DNA of 44,577 nucleotides from an uncultured Eubacterium sp. (GCA_948759685.1 CAQBGY010000002.1:1-44577); one strand, 5' to 3'. Counted from the stretch's first letter, positions 10,513 through 19,055 are shown. Program-made: numbers and translations. The notes: generated by a model not told the origin, from the letters alone.

Positions 10513-11106
10513 CCCTGTCTCCATGCCAAACTGGAACAAAGAAAGCTGTCCGTCTCCCTGTACCTGTTCTGGCTCTTTTTTCCTGTCATTTATGATATTC
10601 ATCATCCGTGTGGCGCACTGGGCAAAGGATTCCAGATAACCCTCCGGTCTGCCTGCATGTCGGCGCATTGTAATCAGATCCCCGTCTTTTATGGCTCTTG
10701 CAAGCCCGGAGGCATACCCAAGCACGTTATGCAGGCTTATCTGCTTCGCCTCTTTTTCCGTCAGAACATCCTTGTTTGCAAGAAGATAGAAAAAATTGGG
10801 ATCGGAAATATAATATTCCAAAGCCTGCGCCGCACCGTCTTTTATCTCCCCTGCCCTTGCCATATAATTTTCGCTTACTTTTGGCGGCACTTCCCGGTAG
10901 AAAATTTCCGGGTATTTTTCGTAATCCGTGCCGTATTGCTCAACCATCTTGTTTTTATAGTACATGATATGGTTCCTTACAAGGTTCATGTTCGTGCCAT
11001 CCGCATAGGACGGATCACTGCCGCCATATTCTCTCAGGTGTTCCCACCGTTCAAAGGATTTTGCAAGTTCTTCCGCAAGGTTCTCTGTTTCTTTCTTTTT
11101 TGCCAT
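10501..11106 (-). CDS. Hypothetical protein with a C-terminal beta-clamp-binding motif (about 201 aa)
   Basis: No enzyme domain is recognised. The protein is soluble and helical. Its most telling feature is QLSLF about 13 residues from the C-terminus, which matches the canonical bacterial sliding-clamp-binding pentapeptide QL(S/D)LF found in replication and repair proteins. It sits on a disordered tail (KKEPEQVQGDGQLSLFQFG), as such motifs usually do. This suggests that the protein docks on the host DNA polymerase III beta clamp, perhaps during replication of the transferred strand (inference). I chose ATG at 11106, preceded by TAGGCGG, over a GTG two codons earlier. It lies just downstream of the hydrolase gene. 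Confidence 0.75.
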   Translation of the reverse strand: MAKKKETENLAEELAKSFERWEHLREYGGSDPSYADGTNMNLVRNHIMYYKNKMVEQYGTDYEKYPEIFYREVPPKVSENYMARAGEIKDGAAQALEYYISDPNFFYLLANKDVLTEKEAKQISLHNVLGYASGLARAIKDGDLITMRRHAGRPEGYLESFAQCATRMMNIINDRKKEPEQVQGDGQLSLFQFGMETGQRR

Positions 11107-11115
11107 ATACACCGC

Positions 11116-13380
11116 CTATCTAGGTCTGCCAATGAACACTATGGAAGAACGCCCCTGCACTGGTCTGTATACTACCCCAAGCCTTGTGTTTGCCGCCTCC
11201 ACCACTTTTCCGTTTCCTACATAGATTGCTACATGTGTAATGTTCATAAAGCGCCCGTTTCTGTCATAACTGTAAAAAATCAGGTCCCCCGGCTGCATCT
11301 CATCATAGTTCACAAGCAGGTTGTTATCATAGCACAGCTTTCCCTCACTTGCCGCCGTATTGGAACCCTCGTACATGATACTTACCCCCGCACTGCGCCA
11401 CGCATAGTAGGCAAGGGAGCTGCAATCATAATAATTCCCGCTGTCACGGTAAGCCTGACTGTATGGATAACCCACTTTTGACAGCGCAAATGCCACGACT
11501 TTCCTTCCATTTTCATCTGATATGGCATCCACGATTGCCTGATACTGTTCAGGCGAAATGCCTTCTCCCGGATCGCCGCCCCCTCCGCCGCCAGTATAGC
11601 CGAGCATTGCAAGGTATTCCGGGTTCATAAGCTGTGCAAGGACTTCCTGCTCCTTGTCATTAAATCCGTATATGGAAACCATGTCATAGCATGATTTCAG
11701 TTCCACGTTGACTTCCTTGACCGTCGTGGTTGTCGTGTTGCCTTCCTCGTCTGTTTCCGTGTCTGTCCTGCTGGTGATGGTATAGCTGCACATATCGTCA
11801 AAGACAGCCTTTAAGTTCTGCTTTGCCTTATCCGTCATATCCGTTGCTGTGTCGCCGTCCCCATGCTTTACCATGTAGACCATGAGTATGTCACAGAAAT
11901 TATCCGGTGTGCCGGAACCCTCATAATTGACATAGATTTTTTCACTTGTGTCATACCCGTCATGGTCCGCTAGTTCCGCATTGACCGCATCATTAAATTC
12001 CGATACATATGCCGACAGGACTTCCTGTGTCGTTTCCCCCGATGATATGGACGGGAAGAAGATTGCAAACGGCGAATTGTAAATAATCGCTATGACTGCA
12101 ATAACCGGAAGTGCAATAATCGCCACGATTGCAAAAAGCGAAAGCAGGAACAGCCCCACATACCGCACGATATACTTTGCCATCATGGAAAAGCGCATTA
12201 ATACAATGTCCTTTAAGGCTTTCCCGATATTGTCCTGATTTTCTTCCTGCCGCATTTTTGCCACAAACAGCTTTATCATACGGTTCCTTGTGGAATTTTT
12301 TACATCACGTTTATCCATAGCAATCCCGACAGCCTCACCCGCCGCAATTCCGGCAAGTACGCCGCCCGCTCCTGTGCCTGCCGTAGCTGCCGCCGTTTTT
12401 GCCGCAGCTTTTGATGTTTCTTTCGCAACTTTCTTTCCTGTCTCTTTGGCAGTTTCCTTTGCTGCTGTCTGTGCGGTTTTCCTTGCTGTTTTTACCGCAC
12501 TTTCTTTTATGGCTTTCTCCCTGATACGGCTGCCGGACTTCTTTTTCTTAATCTTCTGCGCTTTTGCTTTAGCCACTTGTGAACGGTACAGATTCCTGCC
12601 CGCACGGGCGGCATTTGTGGCAGGCTTCGCCAGCGTGTCAGCCGCCATATATGCCTCATAAACCTCGCTGCCGCCTTCCATCTCATCTAATGTGGTTTTA
12701 GCCGCCACCGAAACAACAGCAGGAGGTACAGCAGGCTTCTTTTTGGCTGCCGCCTCTTTTTGTGCCTTTGTCTTACGATATTGTGAGTACATACGGTTTT
12801 CACGGTTCACGGACTGCCGGACTTCCTGCTCTTTTCCCTGTCTGCCCCGTGTATCTGTACCTGCATTTGCGCCTTGTTCTGTCCTGCCATACTGCCTGTC
12901 CTGTACAGCCATGCTTTCTTTTCTGCTTTGTACTGTCCCATATGCGCCCCTGTCCTGTACGGTGGCATTCCCTTTTCTGTCCTGCACATTTACGCTGCCA
13001 TTTCTGCCCGGTGCGGCTCTCCCCGCTTTTCTGTCCTGCACGTTTCCGCTGTCACTTCTGCCCGGTGCATATACAGTCCTGCCCTCTTTCCTGTCCTGCA
13101 CAGCGTTGCTTCTGCCTTTGTACCCCATGCCGTCAGCAGCCGTTTTGGTCTGACCTGTTTTTCTTTTATCCACAGCATGGACAGAACTTTTTTTGAGCTT
13201 TATCCTTCCATTTTCAACAATGCTTTTCTCTGTTGACGATCCGACAGTCTTTGGTCCATGACGGACTGTAAGGACGTTCCTGCCTTTTATTTTTGTTTCA
13301 GGCGCTCCCTTTATTTTGAGTTTTGGCTTTTCCTTTGTGTGGATCACCATCGGCTTGTCATCCACTTTTTTAATGTTCAA
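11116..13380 (-). CDS. Membrane-anchored NlpC/P60 hydrolase, VirB1-like component of the conjugation channel
   Basis: This 754-residue protein probably opens the cell wall for assembly of the secretion channel. Residues about 1-390 are a basic, disordered cytoplasmic region containing a run of VQDRK-type repeats (about 90-160) and Ala/Lys-rich helices. A hydrophobic segment at about 395-435 (FLLSLFAIVAIIALPVIAVI) is the membrane anchor. The C-terminal 120 residues are an NlpC/P60 domain with catalytic Cys near 653 (NYYDCSSLAYYAW) and His in NITHVAIYVGNG. The start is TTG at 13380 with GGAGG 9 nt upstream, because no ATG fits. The length and the long basic head resemble the hydrolases of Gram-positive ICEs. 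A strong terminator-like hairpin lies 24 nt upstream of the start. Confidence 0.88.
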   Translation of the reverse strand: MNIKKVDDKPMVIHTKEKPKLKIKGAPETKIKGRNVLTVRHGPKTVGSSTEKSIVENGRIKLKKSSVHAVDKRKTGQTKTAADGMGYKGRSNAVQDRKEGRTVYAPGRSDSGNVQDRKAGRAAPGRNGSVNVQDRKGNATVQDRGAYGTVQSRKESMAVQDRQYGRTEQGANAGTDTRGRQGKEQEVRQSVNRENRMYSQYRKTKAQKEAAAKKKPAVPPAVVSVAAKTTLDEMEGGSEVYEAYMAADTLAKPATNAARAGRNLYRSQVAKAKAQKIKKKKSGSRIREKAIKESAVKTARKTAQTAAKETAKETGKKVAKETSKAAAKTAAATAGTGAGGVLAGIAAGEAVGIAMDKRDVKNSTRNRMIKLFVAKMRQEENQDNIGKALKDIVLMRFSMMAKYIVRYVGLFLLSLFAIVAIIALPVIAVIAIIYNSPFAIFFPSISSGETTQEVLSAYVSEFNDAVNAELADHDGYDTSEKIYVNYEGSGTPDNFCDILMVYMVKHGDGDTATDMTDKAKQNLKAVFDDMCSYTITSRTDTETDEEGNTTTTTVKEVNVELKSCYDMVSIYGFNDKEQEVLAQLMNPEYLAMLGYTGGGGGGDPGEGISPEQYQAIVDAISDENGRKVVAFALSKVGYPYSQAYRDSGNYYDCSSLAYYAWRSAGVSIMYEGSNTAASEGKLCYDNNLLVNYDEMQPGDLIFYSYDRNGRFMNITHVAIYVGNGKVVEAANTRLGVVYRPVQGRSSIVFIGRPR

Positions 13381-13404
13381 TCTGTACCACCTCCATTTGA
13401 GGGC

Positions 13405-13439
13405 AAAAAAACAGCACCTAAACCATATGGCTTAAATGC
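13405..13439 (-). terminator. Intrinsic terminator just upstream of the hydrolase gene
   Basis: On the minus strand an 11-bp stem (GCATTTAAGCC paired with GGTTTAGGTGC, three G-T wobbles) with an ATAT loop is followed by TGTTTTTTT and then GCCC. The T tract ends 24 nt before the TTG start at 13380, leaving space only for the GGAGG ribosome binding site. It is one of several terminators at the same distance from a start codon in this element. Confidence 0.7.
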
Positions 13440-13446
13440 CGCAACA

Positions 13447-14061
13447 TTACCTTGCTCTCTGCTGTTTTTCCCCATGAGCAAAGCACGGATCGTACTTTCC
13501 GCCCTCAAGGTTTTTCAGGAATAATTCCCGTCTGCCCGTTCCAAATTCTTCATACATTGCCTTTGTCGCTTCGCTCTTGATACTGTCAGTTGCAAGTTCA
13601 TTCTGGGACAGCGCATAGAAAAGACTGAACTGGTTTTGCAGACGGGAACGGTGTTCATCCATCTTCTTCATCTGCCCAGGCGCTCCATACTCCTGTCCTG
13701 ACCTTCTATCCGTACTGATGCCCAACGCTTTCAGGCAGTCAAGGCAAATTTCAGAACATCTCTGTTCGTCAAACTTCCATTCCTTATCCGTGTTATAGCC
13801 TCCCTGCAAAAATGCTTCCAGTTGCTTTTCATCCGCACAGTACCTTGCAAAAAGTGTTGTGTCCTCCGCAAAACAACTCTCCATCCACTTTTCTTTTCCC
13901 CCGCATGTCCTTCCAAGTACCGCCATATCCTCCGCAAGTTCTTTTAATGACAGCCAGCTCTCTTTCTCTGCAAAATCAATGAAAGCAAGTAAATCCATAA
14001 GTGAATTTGTCTCGCTCCCGTTGTGGTTTTCCGTCACAAGAATTATATTCGTAATATCCAT
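13447..14061 (-). CDS. Hypothetical protein, short paralogue of the 9554-10465 gene (204 aa)
   Basis: The function is unknown. ATG at 14061 is chosen because TTGGAGG lies 5 nt upstream; an upstream extension of 11 codons lacks a ribosome binding site. The N-terminus (LVTENHNGSETNSLMDL) and the block FDEQRCSEICLDCLKALG match the larger paralogue, and the C-terminal 80 residues also align. It lacks the 90-residue central insert of the larger copy. No membrane segments are present. The C-terminus is basic and ends RAR. It is the first gene after the iteron-like noncoding region, and a 6-bp hairpin (14081-14103) sits about 20 nt upstream. Confidence 0.72.
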   Translation of the reverse strand: MDITNIILVTENHNGSETNSLMDLLAFIDFAEKESWLSLKELAEDMAVLGRTCGGKEKWMESCFAEDTTLFARYCADEKQLEAFLQGGYNTDKEWKFDEQRCSEICLDCLKALGISTDRRSGQEYGAPGQMKKMDEHRSRLQNQFSLFYALSQNELATDSIKSEATKAMYEEFGTGRRELFLKNLEGGKYDPCFAHGEKQQRAR

Positions 14062-14112
14062 AACAGCCTCCAATCTGTAAGGACAGCGCCGCAAGCCCTG
14101 TCCTCAACCCTG

Positions 14113-14463
14113 TATTGTCAAAATGTGACTATCTATTGCAGCTCATCATTCTTGTTTCTTGACAATAATAAGTCATACTCCTTTCTCCATTTTGACAATA
14201 AATAGTTATACAAATCGCCGCATTTTCAAATAAAAATGCCGCCACATACCAAGTTCCATGTGACAGCAATGCTTCAACCAATATATAGAGCCATTCTCAC
14301 AACAAATTTTTTAGCGGTTTTACACTGATATAACTTTTTATTGTCAATTCCAGTGCATTTGTATGAATAATTATTGTAAAAATCGCACCGCAACCGCTAT
14401 TATAGTTAATTATTGTAAAATATAGCTTTCTATTGTCAGAGTATAACTATTTATTGTAAATCA
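14113..14463. repeat. Iteron-like array in the noncoding gap between VirB4 and the next gene
   Basis: About nine copies of a motif close to RTAACTATTTATTGTCAAA fill this AT-rich gap. TATTGT(C/A)A cores are seen on the plus strand starting at 14113, 14134, 14339, 14372, 14411, 14431 and 14452. On the minus strand TTGACAATA occupies 14159-14167 and 14192-14200. Start-to-start spacings within clusters are 21, 33, 33, 39, 20 and 21 bp, close to whole helical turns, so the sites would face the same side of the DNA. The two inverted copies flank a central stretch (14211-14330) without the motif. Such arrays usually bind a replication initiator, partition protein or cooperative regulator. TTGACA within the units also resembles a -35 box. 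No gene was found in this gap of about 400 bp. Confidence 0.75.
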
Positions 14464-16827
14464 ACAATTCTTTTTCTTCTCCATTGCAATCTTCTCATGG
14501 ATATTGGTATTATACAGATTATAGAGGTCTGTCCCTTTCTCAATGGTATTATCAAAAGGTATTACCACATTTCCGCACTTCATAAGCCCCATGCCGCTTG
14601 ATGTGTTGGTTACAAAGCGCAACTGTGCCTCCGACACACCGATGACCTCCGCCATGCGGGAACTGTCTGTATTCGCCTGCTTCAAGAGTGCCACGAACTC
14701 CGAGTTTGCAAGCATGGTTGTCGCCGTATAATTTTGCAGCAAATCAACGATATTTTGAGTGATCCCGGTACACAGACCGCCCTGCTTACGCACCTTCTTC
14801 CATAACTGCTGTAAATACTTAGCGGAATACTCCGAGTTTAACAGGACGTGGAACTCGTCAATGTAGAGCCATGTTGCAATGCCCCTCTTTCCGTTTGCAA
14901 TAATACGGTTCTGTATGCTTTCCATCATTACAAGCATGGTAATTGGCGAAAGTTCTGTACCCAGATCACGGATTCCGTACACCGTGAAACGGTTATCCAC
15001 ATCTACATTCGTCTGGTGGTTGAAGATATTCAATGAACCGTTGACAAACAGTTCCAGTGACAACGCTATATCCCTTGCCTCGTCCTCCGGCTGGTTCATC
15101 AGTATCTCGTAGAAGTCAGACATGATCGGCACATACTTTTCCCTGTTTTTTGCAATCTCGATATAGAGCTTGCGCACACAGCGGTCAATAATGGATTTCT
15201 GCCTTGAATTAAGGCTCTCCCCCATGCACTGTTCACACAGTCCGAGCATAAATTCGCCTTTTTCCCTTATCATGCCCCTGCTGTCGTTCAGGTCAAGACT
15301 CCATACGTCCATGTCAAGCGGATTGACATAGTTATCCGTATAGGTTGACATATTTACCACCGTGCCGCCGTAAGTCTGTGCAATGTCAAAGTATTCATTC
15401 ATCGGATCGATGACGATAATCTCATCATTGCCGGATAAGAACACGTTGCCCATTTCCATTTTACAGAAGAACGACTTGCCCGAACCGGGAACGCCGAACA
15501 CAAAACCGTTGCCGTTAATCAGCTTTTTGCGGTTGCCGATATTGATGTTCTTTGACACCTGATTGATACCGTAATAGCAGCCCTGTTTATCGTTCAGCTC
15601 CTGCACGTTGAACGGCATAAGCACCGCAAGGCTCTGTGTCAGCATGGTACGCATGGTTTCCACCTGCCTTACGCCAATCGGCAGTGCGGTGTTTAAAGAC
15701 TCCCTCTGCTTCAGATAGTGTTCCTCTATCGTGACGGAGTTGCGCTTGCCTATGGTTTCCACCGTCTCCGTCATGCTGTCAAGTTCCTCTTTCGAGTCTG
15801 CCATAAGGATAATCGTCACGGACACATAATAAAGGCACTGGTCATTTTCCCTTACATCGTCCATGATTTCCTCAATCTCTTTTTTCTCGATCCGCTTGTT
15901 GTATGAGATTTCCGACGAAAAATCGTTGTTCTTGTTCCTCACACGCTGCTGCTTGATGATGTCCGACTCAATGCCGAGGTACTTCTTCTGTAAAATCTTC
16001 GTTGTCATGTCCTTTGGGATAGGCACTACATCAATGCTTGTAATGGAATGTACCGGAAGGCTTGTAATCTCATTCAGGAAACGGTCTGAAAGGCTGGACG
16101 GGTATTTCTTGATGAACAATGCACGGCAGAATTTCTTTTCGTCCTTGAAATAATCAGGGTAAAACTGTATCATGCCGTTGCACAAATCATTGCGGAAGTC
16201 CGCACCGACCTTTTTCGCCTCCCTGATGTCAAAGTCAAAGCTGTTTTCATCCCCCAAATGGTAATAGTCATACAGCACTTTAATCCTCTCATTGCCGGAA
16301 AGCGGCACGATCTCAGCGCCAAGTTCCCCGAATGCCTTATGCACCGACGCTTCAATGGTTGCAAACTGTGCTTTCGCCTCCTCAAAATTCTTGCGCTCAA
16401 TGGTAATGGTAAGATAGCGCTCCTGCTCTATCCCCTGTCTGCCCTCATGGATTTTCTGTTCCATGATGTCGTTGTAAATCCTGCGGAAACCGTCATAACC
16501 GTCGTCCTGCCGCTGTAAGAACACATAGTCCCTGACCTGTTCCATATCCTTGTTCTTATTGTTGATTGTGATTTTAAAACTCACATCCAGCGAATTTAAA
16601 AACTTGCAGTACCGCTCAAAAATGTCAATCTGCTCTGTTTCATTTGTAGTGGTGTAATTGATGTCCTGAAAACGGTAGCACTTTGAGAAGCGGTTCTTTG
16701 CCACCTCAAAAATGCCGTTCTCTGCCACCTTCATGATCTCAATCGTCTGTTGTATGGATTTCGGAGCCTTGTAAAGTGGTTCGCTTGCTTTTTTCAGCTC
16801 CTTGAATCCGTCTGCAAATAAGCCCAA
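14461..16827 (-). CDS. virB4: VirB4/TraE-type conjugation ATPase
   Basis: This 788-residue cytoplasmic ATPase powers the type IV secretion channel. Walker A is GVPGSGKS near residue 448, preceded by NGNGFVF and followed by IIVIDPMNEY. Walker B is TWLYIDEFHVLL near 657, and KVRKQGGLCTGITQN is the usual motif after it. The N-terminal 400 residues form the VirB4 N-domain. The start is TTG at 16827, fixed by GGGAGG 6 nt upstream. It follows PrgI and two tiny membrane proteins, the usual VirB3-VirB4 neighbourhood. Three adjoining hairpins lie immediately upstream. Length and motifs are normal for the family, and nothing suggests inactivation. The stop codon directly borders the iteron-like array. 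Confidence 0.95.
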   Translation of the reverse strand: MGLFADGFKELKKASEPLYKAPKSIQQTIEIMKVAENGIFEVAKNRFSKCYRFQDINYTTTNETEQIDIFERYCKFLNSLDVSFKITINNKNKDMEQVRDYVFLQRQDDGYDGFRRIYNDIMEQKIHEGRQGIEQERYLTITIERKNFEEAKAQFATIEASVHKAFGELGAEIVPLSGNERIKVLYDYYHLGDENSFDFDIREAKKVGADFRNDLCNGMIQFYPDYFKDEKKFCRALFIKKYPSSLSDRFLNEITSLPVHSITSIDVVPIPKDMTTKILQKKYLGIESDIIKQQRVRNKNNDFSSEISYNKRIEKKEIEEIMDDVRENDQCLYYVSVTIILMADSKEELDSMTETVETIGKRNSVTIEEHYLKQRESLNTALPIGVRQVETMRTMLTQSLAVLMPFNVQELNDKQGCYYGINQVSKNINIGNRKKLINGNGFVFGVPGSGKSFFCKMEMGNVFLSGNDEIIVIDPMNEYFDIAQTYGGTVVNMSTYTDNYVNPLDMDVWSLDLNDSRGMIREKGEFMLGLCEQCMGESLNSRQKSIIDRCVRKLYIEIAKNREKYVPIMSDFYEILMNQPEDEARDIALSLELFVNGSLNIFNHQTNVDVDNRFTVYGIRDLGTELSPITMLVMMESIQNRIIANGKRGIATWLYIDEFHVLLNSEYSAKYLQQLWKKVRKQGGLCTGITQNIVDLLQNYTATTMLANSEFVALLKQANTDSSRMAEVIGVSEAQLRFVTNTSSGMGLMKCGNVVIPFDNTIEKGTDLYNLYNTNIHEKIAMEKKKNC

Positions 16828-16961
16828 ATCTGACCTCCCTTTCTATGCTGTTTTCAGCATTGCCATAAGGCATTGCAGCCGGAAAGTCCCGGCTGCATGA
16901 TACCAGAACTTTCCGACCAATAAAGGTCAGTTATTCCATTATTGTTGTTCCCTGTCTTTTC
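16828..16961 (-). other. Cluster of four small hairpins upstream of the VirB4 gene
   Basis: Four perfect inverted repeats follow each other here: ATGCTG/CAGCAT at 16845-16860, TGCC/GGCA at 16861-16872, GCAGCCGG/CCGGCTGC at 16875-16896 and GACC/GGTC at 16915-16928. None is followed by a T run. The one nearest the gene ends 18 nt before the TTG start. They may protect or process the mRNA, or modulate VirB4 translation. No open frame of note was seen in the gap. Confidence 0.5.
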
Positions 16962-17051
16962 TTAGTGCCTTGCTCTGTACATGGTCACACCGATTACGGC
17001 TGCGATGACTGCTGCTACAGCAGCCACGATTTTTCCTGTTCTCTTTTTCAT
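16962..17051 (-). CDS. Tiny single-span membrane protein (29 aa)
   Basis: This 29-residue frame begins MKKRTGKIVAAVAAVIAAV and ends TMYRARH. It has a basic N-terminus, one hydrophobic helix and a basic tail. AAGGAGG lies 7 nt before its ATG, a perfect ribosome binding site that argues it is really translated. It resembles its neighbour at 17084-17182 in design and shares the exact YRARH end, so the two are paralogues. It sits between PrgI and VirB4, so a small accessory subunit of the secretion channel or a regulator of its assembly is plausible. The function is unknown. Confidence 0.65.
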   Translation of the reverse strand: MKKRTGKIVAAVAAVIAAVIGVTMYRARH

Positions 17052-17083
17052 GCACACGCCTCCTTCCTGTTTTTACGTTTTCC

Positions 17084-17182
17084 CTAATGTCTTGCCCTGT
17101 AAATGGCTGTACCGACAACGGCTCCCACTACAACTGCAACGATTCCTGCTACAACTTTCACTGTTTTCTTCCTCATTCTCAT
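17084..17182 (-). CDS. Tiny single-span membrane protein (32 aa), paralogue of its neighbour
   Basis: The frame begins MRMRKKTVKVVAGIVAVVVG and ends AIYRARH: a basic start, one membrane helix and a basic tail. Its ATG overlaps the stop codon of the PrgI gene in an ATGA arrangement, so it is probably translated by coupling. Together with the 29-residue protein 32 nt downstream it forms a tandem pair with identical YRARH C-termini. I know no named family for it. Confidence 0.65.
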   Translation of the reverse strand: MRMRKKTVKVVAGIVAVVVGAVVGTAIYRARH

Positions 17183-17601
17183 TTCCTGCCTTTCTTATTT
17201 TTTTTACTTGCTTTCTTTTTCCCGCTGCCTTTCTTTTTGTCCTTCTTTTTATCCGCCTTTTTTGCTGTTTCCTCTTCCATGCGGATTTCACGGATTGTTT
17301 CCTCTCCTTCGGTGGACGCATAGGCAAGCGGGCGGTTGGCAAAGAGCATACGCATCTTTCTTCCCATATACTCATAGAACCCCATTCCATTGAATGAATA
17401 GAACCCTCCAAGCGCTATCGGTGCGGCAACCGGGATTGCCACATACACACTGGGGGTAAGACCGATATAGCGGTATAACAGCAGGACAATCCCGCCGCCC
17501 GCCGCAACCGACGCCACGGAGAAGATAAGCTGTTTTGCTGTCAGCCCCATGACAACCGATTCCTTGTAACGGTCTATATCCTTGTTGATTTCAATTACCA
17601 T
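17179..17601 (-). CDS. prgI: PrgI family (VirB3-like) membrane protein
   Basis: This 140-residue inner-membrane protein is a structural component of the Gram-positive conjugation channel. The N-terminus INKDIDRYKESVVMGLTAKQL is the typical PrgI opening. Two membrane segments follow at about 24-45 and 50-70, then the FYSFNGMGFYEYMGRKMRM motif. The C-terminus is a Lys-rich tail (about 30 residues of KKADKKKDKKKG type), longer and more basic than usual. AGGAGG stands 8 nt before the ATG. It lies just ahead of VirB4, as VirB3 homologues normally do. Confidence 0.88.
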   Translation of the reverse strand: MVIEINKDIDRYKESVVMGLTAKQLIFSVASVAAGGGIVLLLYRYIGLTPSVYVAIPVAAPIALGGFYSFNGMGFYEYMGRKMRMLFANRPLAYASTEGEETIREIRMEEETAKKADKKKDKKKGSGKKKASKKNKKGRK

Positions 17602-17625
17602 CTTTATACCTCCTGAATAAGTTCC

Positions 17626-17913
17626 CTATCTGCTTTTTTCCTTTTTCTGCGGCTTGCGGCTCTCCTCCTGCATGGGATACAGTTTTCCCATGTTTTCTAT
17701 CATTTGGTCATCATACCCCATAAGTTTCAATGTTCTCTGCACTGCTGAAACATTTGACCGGCATGGCTTGCGTGCGCCATTCCCCATATCCGGCACGGGA
17801 TTCCCACACCGTCCGTCCTCTTCAAAACCACCTGCTCTCCAAAAAACATCCTCTCCGATTTTCTTCACAAGTTTTTCAAACTCTACACTGGATGGTTCAG
17901 CATTTTTGCCCAT
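17626..17913 (-). CDS. Hypothetical protein (95 aa)
   Basis: The protein is not recognised. It is soluble, with two Cys (GRCGN and RKPCRSN) and a helical second half (VQRTLKLMGYDDQMIENMGKLY). The last eight residues, PQKKEKSR, are nearly the same as the ends of the neighbouring 364-residue protein (QGKKEKSR) and the relaxase (GRKEKSR), although the proteins are otherwise unrelated. GGAAAGGAG precedes the ATG. It sits between the DUF4313-like protein and PrgI. Confidence 0.68.
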   Translation of the reverse strand: MGKNAEPSSVEFEKLVKKIGEDVFWRAGGFEEDGRCGNPVPDMGNGARKPCRSNVSAVQRTLKLMGYDDQMIENMGKLYPMQEESRKPQKKEKSR

Positions 17914-17951
17914 AACTGTCTCCTTTCCAGCCTGCGGGACTCTTTTATTTC

Positions 17952-19046
17952 CTATCTGCTTTTTTCTTTTTTTCCCTGTTTCTTATCCAGTCCGTTTTCC
18001 TGCTCATATGCCGCCATCCCGTCCGGGCAGAGTCCACGCATCTTTTCCGCATCAAACAGATAAAGGGGATAAGTGCAGTAGCCGCTTTGCTGCATCAATC
18101 CGGTAAACTCCGCAATCCCGTTTTTCACAAGGAAGTCCTCAAGCTCCGGCATATTGTTAGTATCCACAAAGGCACAGTAAGGCGGTACAGAGGTAAGCAG
18201 GTTTACCGTTATATCACCGTAAGGTTCCGGGAACCCGTCCCCCGCTGTTGTCATTCCTACATAAAGGCTGTTGTTATCCACATAGGTGTTGACTGTCAGC
18301 GTTACATTTTCCGTTGTCCCAAACTGGGTTTTCAGTTCCAGCGTCCCCTCCGTTTTTTCTTCCTGCCCCTGTTCTTTTTCCTCTGTCTGTACTGGTTCCG
18401 GTTCCACTGGTGCATATTCCGAGCCGTTCCGCTCCATGATCTCTGCAAACTGGCAGATATGGTACAGATGGTTACCGACTTCCGTATGGTATTCATCAAT
18501 ATAGCGGCAGACATACTCTGATTTTTTTCCCCCTGTATCCGTAATCACTATTTTTTCGCCATCTTCAATACGAAACAGTTCATCATATCTGCTGTTAATG
18601 AACCGGATGCCTTTCTCTGCATTACTGATATGCTTATCCAGCCATTCCTTTACATAACAGTGGATTTCAACATTGTCATTTTCTTTTACAGGGTTGCAGC
18701 GCATCACATAAGCATACTTTTCTGTATCTGCACGGAAACCGTACTCTGTTCCTTCTTTCGCCGGAAATGCGTTTTGCGGATGACAGGATGTATATTCCCG
18801 CATCGTATCCAGATTTCGCATAAACCCGTCTTTGTCAGAACTTACGATATTCAGGAAGTTTTGCAATCCTTCCTCAAATTCCCCTGTTTTCCATCGTTCA
18901 TTTAAGTCATAGAATCTCGAATAAAATTCCCTGTCACTCTTATAACCCCCATGCATGACGCCAATGCTTCCTGTCTGCCCCCGGATCTGCATACTCTGTT
19001 CATAGGCATACTTTTGTTCTGCCTGCGTTAATGGTCTTATTTCCAT
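17952..19046 (-). CDS. Accessory ICE protein with a DUF4313-like C-terminal domain (364 aa)
   Basis: Residues about 245-350 (LTVNTYVDNNSLYVGMTT, then PYGDITVNLLTSVPPYCAF and VDTNNMPELEDFLVKNGI) look like the DUF4313 domain common in Tn1549-like elements. The first 220 residues are unassigned and include a YVMRCNPVKENDNVEIHCYV strand region. A Glu/Gln-rich linker of about 30 residues joins the two. No membrane segments are present. It starts 10 nt downstream of the TrbL gene. A role in establishment or antirestriction is guessed from family context only. The C-terminus ends KKEKSR. Confidence 0.7.
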   Translation of the reverse strand: MEIRPLTQAEQKYAYEQSMQIRGQTGSIGVMHGGYKSDREFYSRFYDLNERWKTGEFEEGLQNFLNIVSSDKDGFMRNLDTMREYTSCHPQNAFPAKEGTEYGFRADTEKYAYVMRCNPVKENDNVEIHCYVKEWLDKHISNAEKGIRFINSRYDELFRIEDGEKIVITDTGGKKSEYVCRYIDEYHTEVGNHLYHICQFAEIMERNGSEYAPVEPEPVQTEEKEQGQEEKTEGTLELKTQFGTTENVTLTVNTYVDNNSLYVGMTTAGDGFPEPYGDITVNLLTSVPPYCAFVDTNNMPELEDFLVKNGIAEFTGLMQQSGYCTYPLYLFDAEKMRGLCPDGMAAYEQENGLDKKQGKKEKSR

Positions 19047-19055
19047 ACTGCCCTC

